Below are positions 18,946 through 28,314 of a stretch of 64,000 nt of DNA, in pieces. The position numbers and the translations under genes were made by a program. The notes under the pieces are model-generated. The model made no database searches. It was given only the letters and a program-made list of their open reading frames with translations, and had not been told where the DNA came from. This stretch comes from Methanobrevibacter_A sp964431035. GTDB taxonomy: Archaea > Methanobacteriota > Methanobacteria > Methanobacteriales > Methanobacteriaceae. The DNA lies in NCBI GenBank assembly GCA_964431035.1, contig CAYSIF010000002.1:1-64000 (forward strand), given 5' to 3'. How positions within the stretch are numbered: position 1 is the first letter of the stretch; the number at the start of each line of letters is the position of its first letter.

Positions 18946-18990
18946 ACATATAAATTTTTTAAACAAATAAGCGAATACTTTATATAAATG
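18946..18990. promoter_or_regulatory. Divergent TATA boxes between pdaD and eif5A
   Basis: ACTTTATATAAAT (18978-18990) reads as a plus-strand TATA box. ATACATATAAATT (18947-18959), read on the minus strand, gives AATTTATATGTAT about 90 bases before pdaD. A second plus-strand candidate, CTTATATTAAAT, lies at 19112-19123 closer to eif5A. Which one is used cannot be settled by eye. Confidence 0.35.
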
Positions 18991-19154
18991 TAAACATAAA
19001 TATAACTAATAATTTATAATTATATTATGAATTCATAAAGCTTTAAATAAACTTTTTTTAGCTAAAAAAAGAATAATAATAGAATAATTATAATAAAATT
19101 AATCAATTTTTCTTATATTAAATAAATTAATTTATTTTGGTGAGGTTTTTTATT

Positions 19155-19562
19155 ATGGCAACTAAAGTAGTAGAAATTAAAACTTTAAAAGTAGGAAAAT
19201 ACATTGTATTAGGTGGAGAAGCTTCTAAAATCACAAGCTTATCAACTTCCTCTCCAGGAAAACATGGAGCAGCAAAAGCAAGACTTGAAGCAGTAGGAAT
19301 ATTTGATAACCAAAAAAGAAGCATAGTTAAACCAGTAAATACTAAAGTAGACATACCAATAATCGATAAAAGAGTAGGTCAAGTCATATCATTATTACCC
19401 GACACAGTCCAATTAATGGATATGGAAAGTTATGAAACATTAGACTTACCTATGCCTGAAGACAACGATTTAAAAGAACGTATCGTTGAAGGTATAGAAG
19501 TAGAATACATCGTTGCAATGGGCAACATGAAAATAATGAGAACAAAAGGTAGTGCAGTATAA
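19155..19562 (+). CDS. eif5A: Translation factor aIF-5A, hypusine-bearing
   Basis: 135 residues. It promotes translation elongation through difficult peptides and is activated by turning one lysine into deoxyhypusine with spermidine. That lysine is K36 in SSPGKHGAAKAR, on the loop of the N-terminal SH3-like domain; the C-terminal OB-fold follows (about 70-135). The ATG at 19155 is chosen because homologues start at MATKVVEIK-like sequence and GGTGAGG lies nine bases upstream; an in-frame ATG six codons earlier is not supported. Its neighbours pdaD and agmatinase supply the polyamine that the modification needs. Confidence 0.95.
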   Translation: MATKVVEIKTLKVGKYIVLGGEASKITSLSTSSPGKHGAAKARLEAVGIFDNQKRSIVKPVNTKVDIPIIDKRVGQVISLLPDTVQLMDMESYETLDLPMPEDNDLKERIVEGIEVEYIVAMGNMKIMRTKGSAV

Positions 19563-19744
19563 ATACTACACAACAACCTTTTATTTTATTATTCACATAC
19601 TTCTATTTTTAAAAAAACATTTTAATTTATAAAATCCAATTTACAAAACTTTTTTTTTCAAAAATTTTAAACAAATTTATATTAATTAAACTTCTCTTTT
19701 TTCATAAAAAAAATAATCAATAACAATTTACACGTTGATGAATA

Positions 19745-20641
19745 ATGCTTTTTAACACATATGAACCATGGAAATTTGCTTTCTCACAAGAAACAACAGA
19801 TTTAGAAGAAATAAAAACAGACAAAACAAAAACAAAATGGGGAATAATAGGAGTACCCTTCGACAGCACATGCTCATACCATAATGGATCAAGATATGCA
19901 CCAATAACCATAAGAGAAGCATCATACGGATTTGAAAAATACAACACCACACTTCAAAAAGAACTAACAACAAAATTCTACGACTTCGGAGACAGCAACA
20001 TCATACACGGAAACTGTGAAAAAACATGCAAAATAGTTGAAGAAAATGTAACAGACCTAATAACAAACAATATAAAACCAATAATAATCGGTGGAGAACA
20101 CAGCATATCAATAGCACCAATAAAAGCACTAAAAAACAAACACAAGATAAACAACACAACAATAATCCACATAGATGCACACAGAGACATAATAGACACA
20201 TACCAAGAAGAAAAACACTCACATGCAACAATAATGAAACGAATACACGAACTAAAACCTAAAGAAATCATACAAATAGGAATAAGATCATCATCAAAAG
20301 AAGAAGAAGACTTCGTTAAAAAACAAAACAATATAAAAACATTCACACCACAAGACCTACAAAAAAACTTTAAAAAACTAATAGAATACTTAAACAATAT
20401 AAACAATCAAATATACATAACAATAGATATGGATGGATTAGACCCATCTATAGCACCTAGTGTAGGTAACCCAACACATAACGGTCTAAATGCAGAACAA
20501 ATCCAACAAATAATCAAAATACTATCCAAAAAAGAAATAATTGGACTAGATGTAATGGAAGTAGCAACAAAAAAACTAGGTGATATCACATCAGTTTTAG
20601 CTGCAAAAATAATATTAGACTTTTTAACACTACAAAACTAA
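19745..20641 (+). CDS. speB: Agmatinase
   Basis: 298 residues, ureohydrolase fold. It splits agmatine into putrescine and urea. The two-manganese site is complete: H119 in GGEHS, D144, H146 and D148 in IDAHRDI, and D228 and D230 in TIDMDGLDPS. The N-terminal GVPFDSTCSYHNGSRYAP matches the family. Codon use is extremely A/C-ending. No strong ribosome site precedes the ATG. Together with pdaD it completes arginine to putrescine. Confidence 0.93.
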   Translation: MLFNTYEPWKFAFSQETTDLEEIKTDKTKTKWGIIGVPFDSTCSYHNGSRYAPITIREASYGFEKYNTTLQKELTTKFYDFGDSNIIHGNCEKTCKIVEENVTDLITNNIKPIIIGGEHSISIAPIKALKNKHKINNTTIIHIDAHRDIIDTYQEEKHSHATIMKRIHELKPKEIIQIGIRSSSKEEEDFVKKQNNIKTFTPQDLQKNFKKLIEYLNNINNQIYITIDMDGLDPSIAPSVGNPTHNGLNAEQIQQIIKILSKKEIIGLDVMEVATKKLGDITSVLAAKIILDFLTLQN

Positions 20642-20653
20642 AAAATAAATATT

Positions 20654-21181
20654 TCACCATTTCTCCCAATGAACTTTAGTTTCATCCCATTTATCCTTAA
20701 CTTCAACTTCAGTATCAGGATAACCTAAAGCAATAAGTGAAAGAGGATAAATATTATCAGGCAATTTAAAATACTTCTTCAAAGCTTTTACACGAATTTC
20801 AACAGGATAAATACCAGTCCACACACTTCCAATTCCTAATGCATTAGCACTTAAAAGAATATTCTCAGTTGCAGCAGAACAATCTTGAACCCAAAACTCC
20901 TCATTACCTTCTAAAGTTTTATTAATATCTCCTAAAACAACAATACCTGCTTTAGCCCCTTTAAACATTTTAGAATATTTATGAATTTCACCCATATCTC
21001 TTAAAGTTTCACTATCTTGAATTATTATAAATTGCCATGGTTGGAAATTACAAGTTGAAGGAGCACTCATCCCAGCTTTTATAATCTTTAATAAATCTTC
21101 TTTACTTATTTCATCGTTTGTATATGATCTAACACTCTTACGATTATAAATATTATTTAATATTATTTCTTTTTCATTCAT
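20654..21181 (-). CDS. Nitroreductase family FMN protein
   Basis: 175 residues. Family marks are RKSVRSYTNDEISKEDLLKI near the N-terminus, the APSTCNFQPWQFIII FMN-binding stretch (40-55), and the GIGSVWTGIYP helix (115-125), all as in NADH-dependent flavin oxidoreductases of the nitroreductase fold. The physiological substrate is unknown; in methanogens these proteins may reduce quinone-like or nitro compounds or serve in flavin metabolism. Converges on agmatinase with 12 bases between stops. Confidence 0.85.
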   Translation of the reverse strand: MNEKEIILNNIYNRKSVRSYTNDEISKEDLLKIIKAGMSAPSTCNFQPWQFIIIQDSETLRDMGEIHKYSKMFKGAKAGIVVLGDINKTLEGNEEFWVQDCSAATENILLSANALGIGSVWTGIYPVEIRVKALKKYFKLPDNIYPLSLIALGYPDTEVEVKDKWDETKVHWEKW

Positions 21182-21349
21182 TATCTACTCACAGTCCGAT
21201 TTATTGCTTTTCAGAATAATTTTATATAATACTTTTAATAAATAATCTATTTTATTATATTTATATAAATTATTAAAATTATAAAAACACAATAAAAACA
21301 TTTTTTTTAAATTCAGGAAAAATAAAAACTTTTAAGGTGAAATAATTTT

Positions 21350-22594
21350 ATGTATGAACGAGAGATTGAACTTTCAGGTCATATTATTGATTCATTAGCT
21401 TTACCAAAAACCATGGATATTATAATGGATAAAGGTGGAGATTTTGATATTATTGACATTAATGTAGGTAAGAAAAAATCAGATATAAGTACTGCAAAAA
21501 TTTTAGTTTCAACAGAATCACTTGAAACTTTAGAAAATATTTTAGATGAAGTTTCTGTTTTAGGTGTTTCAATTTCAAAAATTGATAATGCAGTTTTAGA
21601 ACCATCACCTAAAGATAAAGTTGCTCCTGAAGGTTTTTATTCAACATCTAACTATGAAACACATGTCTTATATAAAGGGAACTGGTTAAAAGTAAATAAT
21701 ATTGAAATGGATTGTATGGTAGTAATAAATCCAGAATCTGAAGAAGCATCATGTAAACCAGTTAATAATTTGAAAAAAGGCGATTTAGTTGTTGTTGGTA
21801 GAGAAGGTGTTAAAGTATATCCTCCTGAAAGAGCAAGAGGTAAAAAAGGTGTTTTTGAATTTATGAACAGTGAAGTTTCATCAGAAAAACCATTATTATC
21901 TATTGCTACAGATATAGCTTCTGAAATTAAAAATATTAAAAGTAAAGGTGGAAAAATATTACTTGTTGGTGGACCAGCTATTATTCATACTGGATCTGCT
22001 AAATTTATTGAAGCTATGATTCGTGAAGGTTTTATTGATGTTATATTTGCAGGTAATGCTTTAGCTACACATGATATTGAATCTGATCAATTTGGAACTT
22101 CTTTAGGTATTAATGTTGAAACTGGTGAGATAGTATCTCATGGGCATACTCATCATATGCGGGCTATTAATAGGATTAATAAATCTGGTTCTATTAGAGA
22201 AGCAGTTGAAGATGGTACTCTTAAAAGTGGAATAATGTATGAGTGTGTTAAAAATAATGTTCCTTATGTTTTAGCAGGTTCTATACGTGATGATGGTCCT
22301 TTACCTGATGTTATAACAGATATTGTTGAATCTCAATCTGAAATGAGGAAATATTGTCAAGATGTGGATATGGTTTTAATGGTATCTACAATGTTACATT
22401 CTATTGCAACAGGTAATATGTTACCAGCTAGTGTTAAGAGTATTTGTATTGATATTAATCCATCTACTGTTACTAAATTATCAGATCGTGGTAGTGCTCA
22501 AGTTATGAGTGTTGTTACTGATATTGGATCATTTTTACCAGTGCTTTATGAATGTTTACATGAAGATAGTTTTATTTCTGAAAATTTAAATTAA
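21350..22594 (+). CDS. Archaeal ornithine cyclodeaminase (LOR/SDH-domain, TIGR00300 family)
   Basis: 414 residues. The N-terminal 100 residues match the LOR/SDH conserved domain (MYEREIELSGHIIDSLALPK start). The rest is a Rossmann-like domain with KILLVGGPAIIHTG, FAGNALATHDIE, SHGHTHHMRAIN and MLHSIATGNMLP. Proteins of this type in methanogens convert ornithine to proline and ammonium with NAD. They are unrelated to the bacterial mu-crystallin type. AAGGTGA precedes the ATG. Codon use is T/G-ending, opposite to the genes on either side of it further out. Confidence 0.82.
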   Translation: MYEREIELSGHIIDSLALPKTMDIIMDKGGDFDIIDINVGKKKSDISTAKILVSTESLETLENILDEVSVLGVSISKIDNAVLEPSPKDKVAPEGFYSTSNYETHVLYKGNWLKVNNIEMDCMVVINPESEEASCKPVNNLKKGDLVVVGREGVKVYPPERARGKKGVFEFMNSEVSSEKPLLSIATDIASEIKNIKSKGGKILLVGGPAIIHTGSAKFIEAMIREGFIDVIFAGNALATHDIESDQFGTSLGINVETGEIVSHGHTHHMRAINRINKSGSIREAVEDGTLKSGIMYECVKNNVPYVLAGSIRDDGPLPDVITDIVESQSEMRKYCQDVDMVLMVSTMLHSIATGNMLPASVKSICIDINPSTVTKLSDRGSAQVMSVVTDIGSFLPVLYECLHEDSFISENLN

Positions 22595-22650
22595 TTTTTT
22601 TTCTTTTTTTTTAGTTTTATATTCCTTTTTTTTTAGGGGTTGTATTAAAA

Positions 22651-24369
22651 ATGGTTGTTTTAAGTTTTAAGGTTAATATTCTTGATTTTGACTTTGATGA
22701 TGTTTATCCTGCTGAAGTTTTTGTTGAAGATGGTTTAATTTCTGATGTTCGGAAGTTAGATGATGATGTGGAATTAGATTTTGAGGGGATTTTAGTTCCA
22801 GGTTTTATTGATTGTCATATTCATATTGAATCTACTATGCTTTCTCCTTCTAATTTTGCTAAGGCGGTTATTCCTCATGGTACAACTGCGGTTGTTGCTG
22901 ATGCTCATGAGATTACTAATGTTTTAGGTAAGAAGGGTATGGATTTTATGATTGCTGATGGTTTGTCTGTTCCTTTTGATTTTTATTTTTCAGCTCCTTC
23001 TTGTGTTCCGGCAACTGCTTTTGAGACTAATGGTGCTGTTTTTGGTGTTGATGATATTAGGGATTTGTTTGAGAATCCTAATGTTGTTTGTTTGGGGGAA
23101 ATGATGAATTTTCCAGGTGTTATTAATGGTGATGAGGAGGTTATTAGTAAGTTAGATTTGGCTAATGAGTTAGGTGTTCCAATTGATGGTCATGCTCCTT
23201 TGGTAAATGGTGAAGATTTAGAAAAATATGTGTCTTATTCTATAAGTACTGATCATGAATGCAGTAATTTTGATGAAGCTATTGAGAAAAAGAATCTGGG
23301 TGTCAAAATTATGGTTCGTGAAGGATCTTCTGCTAAAAATATGGACTCTCTTTTAAATATAAATGATAGGATAAAATATTGGACAAAAGAATCAAAATTT
23401 GGAAACATCACCACAGAAGAATACGAAACACTACTAAAACACCCAATATTCGACTTCCTAGTAACCGACGATAAAAACCCAAAAGACCTACAAAAAGGAC
23501 ACCTAAACACACTAATACAAAAAGCAATAAACTACGACATAAACCCAATCGAAGCAATAAAAATGGTAACACTAAACCCAGCAAAACACTACAAACTAAA
23601 CATAGGAGAAATAAAAAAAGGAAAAAAAGCAAACTTCACACTAATAGACAACCTAGAAAACATAAATATCCAAAAAACATTCATAAACGGAAAAATAGTC
23701 TACGAAAACCAAAAAGTACTATTCAACACAAAACAACCAAAAATAGAAAACACATTCAACGTAACACTTAAAAAACCAGAAGACTTCAACATAACCTCAG
23801 AAAAACCAAAAGTAAAAGTAAACGTAATAGAAGCAATAAACAAAGAACTCATAACCAACAAAACAACAGCCCAACTAGAAACAGAAAACCAAATAGTACA
23901 AACAAATACAGACAAAGACATACTAAAAATAAGTGTAGTAGAACGATACGGACACAACAACATAGCCAATGCATTCATAAAAGGATTCAACCTAAAAACC
24001 GGAGCAATAGCAACATCAGTATCACACGACTCACACAACATAGTAACAGTAGGAACAAACCCAGAAGACATGGCAAACACAGTAAACGAAATAATCAAAA
24101 ACCAAGGTGGCCTTGCAATATCCAACAAAAACAAAATAGAATCACTAAAACTACCAATAGCAGGACTAATGAGCAATCAAAACATAAATACCGTAGCAAA
24201 ACAACTAGAACACTTAGAAGAACAAGTTAAAAAAATGGGCTCAACACTAGAATCACCATTCATGACACTAGCATTCATGACACTACTAGTAATACCAACA
24301 CTAAAAATATCAGACAAAGGACTATTCGACCTAAACGAACTAAAACACCAAAAAGTAATAATAGAATAA
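22651..24369 (+). CDS. ade: Adenine deaminase
   Basis: 572 residues, amidohydrolase family; converts adenine to hypoxanthine and ammonium for purine salvage. Metal ligands H56 and H58 are in IDCHIHIES; further motifs are VADAHEI, LGEMMNFPGVI, DGHAPLVNG, STDHEC and the C-terminal SHDSHNIVTVGTN and LPIAGLMS. The protein is continuous and complete. The DNA is not uniform: up to about 23,380 codons end mostly in T (GGT, GTT, GAT, TTA/TTG); after that they end in A or C (GGA, GTA, GAC, CTA). No frameshift accompanies the switch. GGGGTTG precedes the ATG. It stops two bases before the convergent gene. Confidence 0.93.
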   Translation: MVVLSFKVNILDFDFDDVYPAEVFVEDGLISDVRKLDDDVELDFEGILVPGFIDCHIHIESTMLSPSNFAKAVIPHGTTAVVADAHEITNVLGKKGMDFMIADGLSVPFDFYFSAPSCVPATAFETNGAVFGVDDIRDLFENPNVVCLGEMMNFPGVINGDEEVISKLDLANELGVPIDGHAPLVNGEDLEKYVSYSISTDHECSNFDEAIEKKNLGVKIMVREGSSAKNMDSLLNINDRIKYWTKESKFGNITTEEYETLLKHPIFDFLVTDDKNPKDLQKGHLNTLIQKAINYDINPIEAIKMVTLNPAKHYKLNIGEIKKGKKANFTLIDNLENINIQKTFINGKIVYENQKVLFNTKQPKIENTFNVTLKKPEDFNITSEKPKVKVNVIEAINKELITNKTTAQLETENQIVQTNTDKDILKISVVERYGHNNIANAFIKGFNLKTGAIATSVSHDSHNIVTVGTNPEDMANTVNEIIKNQGGLAISNKNKIESLKLPIAGLMSNQNINTVAKQLEHLEEQVKKMGSTLESPFMTLAFMTLLVIPTLKISDKGLFDLNELKHQKVIIE

Positions 24370-24371
24370 AT

Positions 24372-25001
24372 TCAGTATAAGAGATAACCATTAGCTTCCA
24401 AATTTTTAATAATAAAATCCATAGCTAACTTATCCTCTTTACTACCCACCTTCCTAACAACACGATTATTCTCTCTAAAACGAGTAAAATAATACTCTCT
24501 AGTCTCATCATCAACCTTATCAACACGACTATAATTAACCAAAGCCTCAATCACACAATGAATACCCCTATTAACAGGCTTCACACCAACATCATTAACA
24601 ACAACACCACTAACACTAGAACGAATATAACACATCTTAACACGTCTTATATCATCCTCCTTCACCATACTCTTAATCTCATCAGTATCTGCACTAAAAT
24701 AAGCATCAACACTCTTAAGCACTAAAGAACCATCACAATAACTCTCTTCACCAATATTATCAATAGTAGAATAAGCAAAATAAAGAGGATTATCAGTAAT
24801 ATTAACCACAAATTCTCCATCACGCTTAATATTTTCTAAAGTCTTACTGCCCTCAAATATCTTATTGACAATAGTATTCTCATCTTTAACAATAGTACCA
24901 AAAGGAGCAGCATTACGACTACCATCCTCATTCCAGGTAGTTAAAATAACCTCATATAACTGCCCTTTACACATACCTAAATCAAATAAATCTAACGCCA
25001 T
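24372..25001 (-). CDS. DUF447 family protein, split-barrel flavin-binding-like
   Basis: 209 residues. Matches the DUF447 family of methanogen proteins: start LFDLGMCKGQLYEVILTTWNEDGSRNAAPFG, with the ILTT...N.APFG pattern seen in FMN-binding split barrels, then FVVNITDNPLYF and a helical C-terminus ending EANGYLLY. No activity is known; related split barrels bind flavin or F420. The ATG at 25001 is preferred over a TTG at 25013, which has no better ribosome site. Convergent with ade. Confidence 0.75.
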   Translation of the reverse strand: MALDLFDLGMCKGQLYEVILTTWNEDGSRNAAPFGTIVKDENTIVNKIFEGSKTLENIKRDGEFVVNITDNPLYFAYSTIDNIGEESYCDGSLVLKSVDAYFSADTDEIKSMVKEDDIRRVKMCYIRSSVSGVVVNDVGVKPVNRGIHCVIEALVNYSRVDKVDDETREYYFTRFRENNRVVRKVGSKEDKLAMDFIIKNLEANGYLLY

Positions 25002-25192
25002 TTTAAAAACCAAATCAAAAAATTAAATACCAAATATAAAAATAATCTAATTAAATATAAATATATCTAAACTAATTAAATTTATGGCTTTTTACTGCAT
25101 CATCATAAAAAATAATAACATATTGATATAAAACTTAAAAAATATAAATATTAATTAAAAATAATAATCCAATCACCTAAAGAGGCCTAATT

Positions 25193-26899
25193 TTGACCAT
25201 ACTTGAAGATTTAAACTTAAAAAAATATGATATTCCATTCATATTAATAATATTAATATTCACAGCAATAATCACAATTAGACAAATATTCTTCAATGAT
25301 AATGCTGGAATATACTGTTCTGATGTTTTCATATACCTAATCAATAGTTTAAGATGTATAGGTATAGACACAGGAACCACAGACATGAGCCTCTCTCCCG
25401 TCATATGCTATGCAACATCACTACTATTTAAAGCAGGATACATTGATGAAATAAGCATATACACAATAACAGGAATAATAACAATAATAGGAAACATAGG
25501 ATTTTATATTCTCCTTAAAAAAAGATTCACACCATCCCTATCACTACTAGGATCAATACTCCTATTTAGCACAACACTAAACTTACTATGGTTAGCTACA
25601 GGTTCAATTGACGCACCAGCAATAAGCTTCACAATATGGACAATACTATTTTTCACATTAGCAGTTGATAAAAACCCAAAATACTACTTACTAGCATTAC
25701 CACTATTCGTAATAAGCTTCTTTACAAGATACACAGCAATTTTAATACTCCCTGCACTATTAATATACCTTCTATTAGAACGTAACATCTACACAAGAGT
25801 AGACAATTTCATAAAAAACAGAACAATAAACTTTAAAAAAATAATTAAAAACGAGAAAACAAAATATTTCCTATTTGGAATTATCCTAAGTGGAATATTA
25901 ACACTAGTATTCTTATATTACATACATTTCTTTGGAGTAAAACTAAATTTCATAACCACACAAACCGCAGGAGTCAACTCAGGATTTAAAAATGTAGTAG
26001 ATAGTGCATACACAACAGACACATTATACTACATAAAATACTTCCCATCATACTTATTTTCAGATAAAATATTAATAAAATTCGCAGCACATCCACTAAT
26101 AACCAACACCAATATCTTAGCATACATCATAATATTAATAACAGCTATAGGATTAATATGGAAAGTTATAAACATCAAAACAAAACAAATAAAAGAAGAA
26201 TATCAAACAAAATACTTAAACAAAACACTAAACATTTTATTTATAATAATCACACTAATTATAATATTCAACTTCAATAAATTAACTCCAAGCTTAACAG
26301 TCCTACTTACAACAATAGATATTCTACTAATCCAAAATCTGCTTAAAAAATATGAAATCAAAAACCTAAACTTGCATTTAACAATATTAGCATGGCTTTT
26401 AATTAACTTACTAATATTCAGTCAACTAGACATAAAAGTAAACAGATACATATTAACAATAATCCCCGCATTCATATATTTCTTCTTATTAGGACTAGAA
26501 CACATAGAAAACAAAATAGACATCAACATATACAAAAATAAAATCCATCTCAAACACATAATCACACTAATCCTAATAATAACCTGCATATTTATGTCAG
26601 CACATTATATTGAAAATGTAGAATTGGATGAGAAATTACAATCTCCAGAACTAATATCACAATATTTAATCAATTATGATCCAAATTATGCAGATAAAGA
26701 AATTGCAGCATATAATAAACGACCATATTCATGGTTTTTTGAAATGTATATTTGGGGAATAAATGATGATAATATGGATTATTTAAATGAAAACGATACA
26801 ATTGATTATTACATTGCAAACCATGAAGTTAATAATTTAACAGATTTCCAACTAATAAAACAATATGGATATTTACATCTCTATGCTAGAAATCGATAA
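25193..26899 (+). CDS. Polytopic membrane glycosyltransferase-like protein (GT39/ArnT-like)
   Basis: 568 residues with roughly eleven membrane helices and a soluble C-terminal part of about 70 residues. The first external loop contains GIDTGTTDMSLSPVICY, and the hydrophobic core resembles GT-C transferases of the PMT/ArnT kind that use lipid-linked sugars. Such enzymes glycosylate proteins or cell-wall polymers outside the membrane. The similarity is from topology and general character, so the specific class is uncertain. The TTG start is supported by AAAGAGG eight bases upstream and by the lack of a nearby ATG. Confidence 0.65.
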   Translation: MTILEDLNLKKYDIPFILIILIFTAIITIRQIFFNDNAGIYCSDVFIYLINSLRCIGIDTGTTDMSLSPVICYATSLLFKAGYIDEISIYTITGIITIIGNIGFYILLKKRFTPSLSLLGSILLFSTTLNLLWLATGSIDAPAISFTIWTILFFTLAVDKNPKYYLLALPLFVISFFTRYTAILILPALLIYLLLERNIYTRVDNFIKNRTINFKKIIKNEKTKYFLFGIILSGILTLVFLYYIHFFGVKLNFITTQTAGVNSGFKNVVDSAYTTDTLYYIKYFPSYLFSDKILIKFAAHPLITNTNILAYIIILITAIGLIWKVINIKTKQIKEEYQTKYLNKTLNILFIIITLIIIFNFNKLTPSLTVLLTTIDILLIQNLLKKYEIKNLNLHLTILAWLLINLLIFSQLDIKVNRYILTIIPAFIYFFLLGLEHIENKIDINIYKNKIHLKHIITLILIITCIFMSAHYIENVELDEKLQSPELISQYLINYDPNYADKEIAAYNKRPYSWFFEMYIWGINDDNMDYLNENDTIDYYIANHEVNNLTDFQLIKQYGYLHLYARNR

Positions 26900-27253
26900 A
26901 ATTCAAAATACAAAAAAGATAAAAATCTAATTAAAAAAATTATCAATTTCCTATTTAGAAGTCTTAATAATAGTTACTTATATATATTAGTTTTAATCTT
27001 ATCTTTATTTAAGTCTATTAACTTATTAATTAAACTTTATTAATTATACAATTTATATTAATTAAGTCAAAATAATAAACTAACAATAAAAAAAATATTA
27101 TTTCAAAAAGGGCAAAAAATTTAATTTAAGTAAAACCATATTCACCTAAAAAAAAAGAAAAAAAGAAGTATAAAACAAAAAAACATTTTTTTTGAAATAA
27201 TATTTTTTCCACTTACTTAAAAAAATATTAAAAAAGGGAATGGAGAAAAACAA
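26900..27253. other. Intergenic gap with long inverted repeat
   Basis: A 354-base AT-rich spacer without an open frame. It contains the 20-bp inverted repeat listed separately, a TATA-like AGTATAAAAC near 27168-27177 inside the loop, and the GGAATGGAG ribosome site of the SIS gene near its end. Confidence 0.5.
27090..27208 (+). repeat. 20-bp perfect inverted repeat with 79-base loop
   Basis: AAAAAATATTATTTCAAAAA (27090-27109) is the exact reverse complement of bases 27189-27208. The loop is A-rich. It lies 45 bases before the SIS-domain gene. Because both arms contain TATTATTTC and not only homopolymer, a chance match is less likely than for plain A/T runs. It may form a hairpin in the leader or be a relic of a small element. 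Confidence 0.6.
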
Positions 27254-28258
27254 ATGGAATATAAAATGCGTACTGAAGTTTTAGAACAACCTAATGCTTT
27301 AAGAAAAACATTCGAACAAGAAACTTCAAACATGGATAAAATATCACAAGAATTAACACAAGTTGATAAAATATACTTAGTGGGATGTGGAAGCTCATTA
27401 TCAACACTTTACTCTGTTAGAGATGCATTAGAATCTGTATCTGATATTCCAATAATAGTATCAACAGGTTATGAATTCACATATAGTAAAAACTTAAAAG
27501 ATGAAAATGCAGCAGCAATCTTCGCATCTCAATCAGGAGAAACAGCAGACACTCTTGCAGGTCTTAGAAAAGCAAACGAATTAGGTTTTAACACAATCTC
27601 CATATCCAATGAAAAAGACAGTTCAATGTTAGCTGAAGCAAAAAACCCAATTTTAACTCGTGGAGGAACAGAAACAGCTATACTAGGAACTAAAACATAT
27701 ATAACACAATTAGCATGTTTATATTACTTATTATTCTCAGCATCAGATTATGATAAAAAAGATGATGTTTTAAATGATTTAAAAAAAATACCTGATATTA
27801 TAGAAGAATTAATAGAATCAACTGAAGAAGATAACAAAAAATTGGCTGAAAAATTAAAAGATGAAGAAATATTCTACTGTCTTGGTGGAGGACCTAACTT
27901 CGGACTTGCATATAAATTAGCAATGACAATGTTTATGGAAGGATCAATAAAACATGCATGTCCATTATATGCTGCAGAATTTAGACATGGTTTAATAGAA
28001 AGAGCAGAAAAAGATGTACCACTAATATTTTTAATGGCAGATTATCCTGTTGATGAATTAACAAAAAAAGCTATAAACTCTTCAAAAGAATTAGAATGTA
28101 AAACAATTATTTATGACTTAAAAGATTATGCAAATATTAATAATCTATTAGCTCCATTTATATTAGTAATTCCTTTAGAATGGTTTATATATTATTTAGC
28201 ACACTTTAATGGTGAAGATCCAGGTAGTACTCGCCATATTGGAAAAGTAAGATATTAA
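27254..28258 (+). CDS. SIS-domain sugar isomerase / GlmS-C-like protein
   Basis: 334 residues with two SIS domains, as in the isomerase half of glucosamine-6-phosphate synthase but without the glutaminase domain. Visible: VGCGSSLST (43-51), FASQSGETADT (90-100), SISNEKDS, then GGGPNFGLAYKLAMTMFMEG in the second domain and a C-terminus DPGSTRHIGKVRY, like that of GlmS-type and FrlB-type enzymes. Likely acts on an amino-sugar or fructosamine phosphate; the exact reaction is unknown. GGAATGGAG is the ribosome site. The upstream gap carries a long inverted repeat. Confidence 0.82.
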   Translation: MEYKMRTEVLEQPNALRKTFEQETSNMDKISQELTQVDKIYLVGCGSSLSTLYSVRDALESVSDIPIIVSTGYEFTYSKNLKDENAAAIFASQSGETADTLAGLRKANELGFNTISISNEKDSSMLAEAKNPILTRGGTETAILGTKTYITQLACLYYLLFSASDYDKKDDVLNDLKKIPDIIEELIESTEEDNKKLAEKLKDEEIFYCLGGGPNFGLAYKLAMTMFMEGSIKHACPLYAAEFRHGLIERAEKDVPLIFLMADYPVDELTKKAINSSKELECKTIIYDLKDYANINNLLAPFILVIPLEWFIYYLAHFNGEDPGSTRHIGKVRY

Positions 28259-28282
28259 TATAATTCTTATTTATTTTATTCC

Positions 28283-28298
28283 TTTTTTTTTAAAAAAA
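28283..28298. terminator. Bidirectional T9/A7 terminator
   Basis: A T9 run followed directly by A7 lies between the SIS gene and the convergent hsp20 gene, giving a U-run to each transcript. Confidence 0.5.
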
Positions 28299-28314
28299 TT
28301 TATAAAAAGTAGAT

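Noticed and set aside
27090..27208. Insertion-sequence ends
   Set aside because: No transposase frame, no target-site duplication, and the enclosed 79 bases are plain A-rich sequence.
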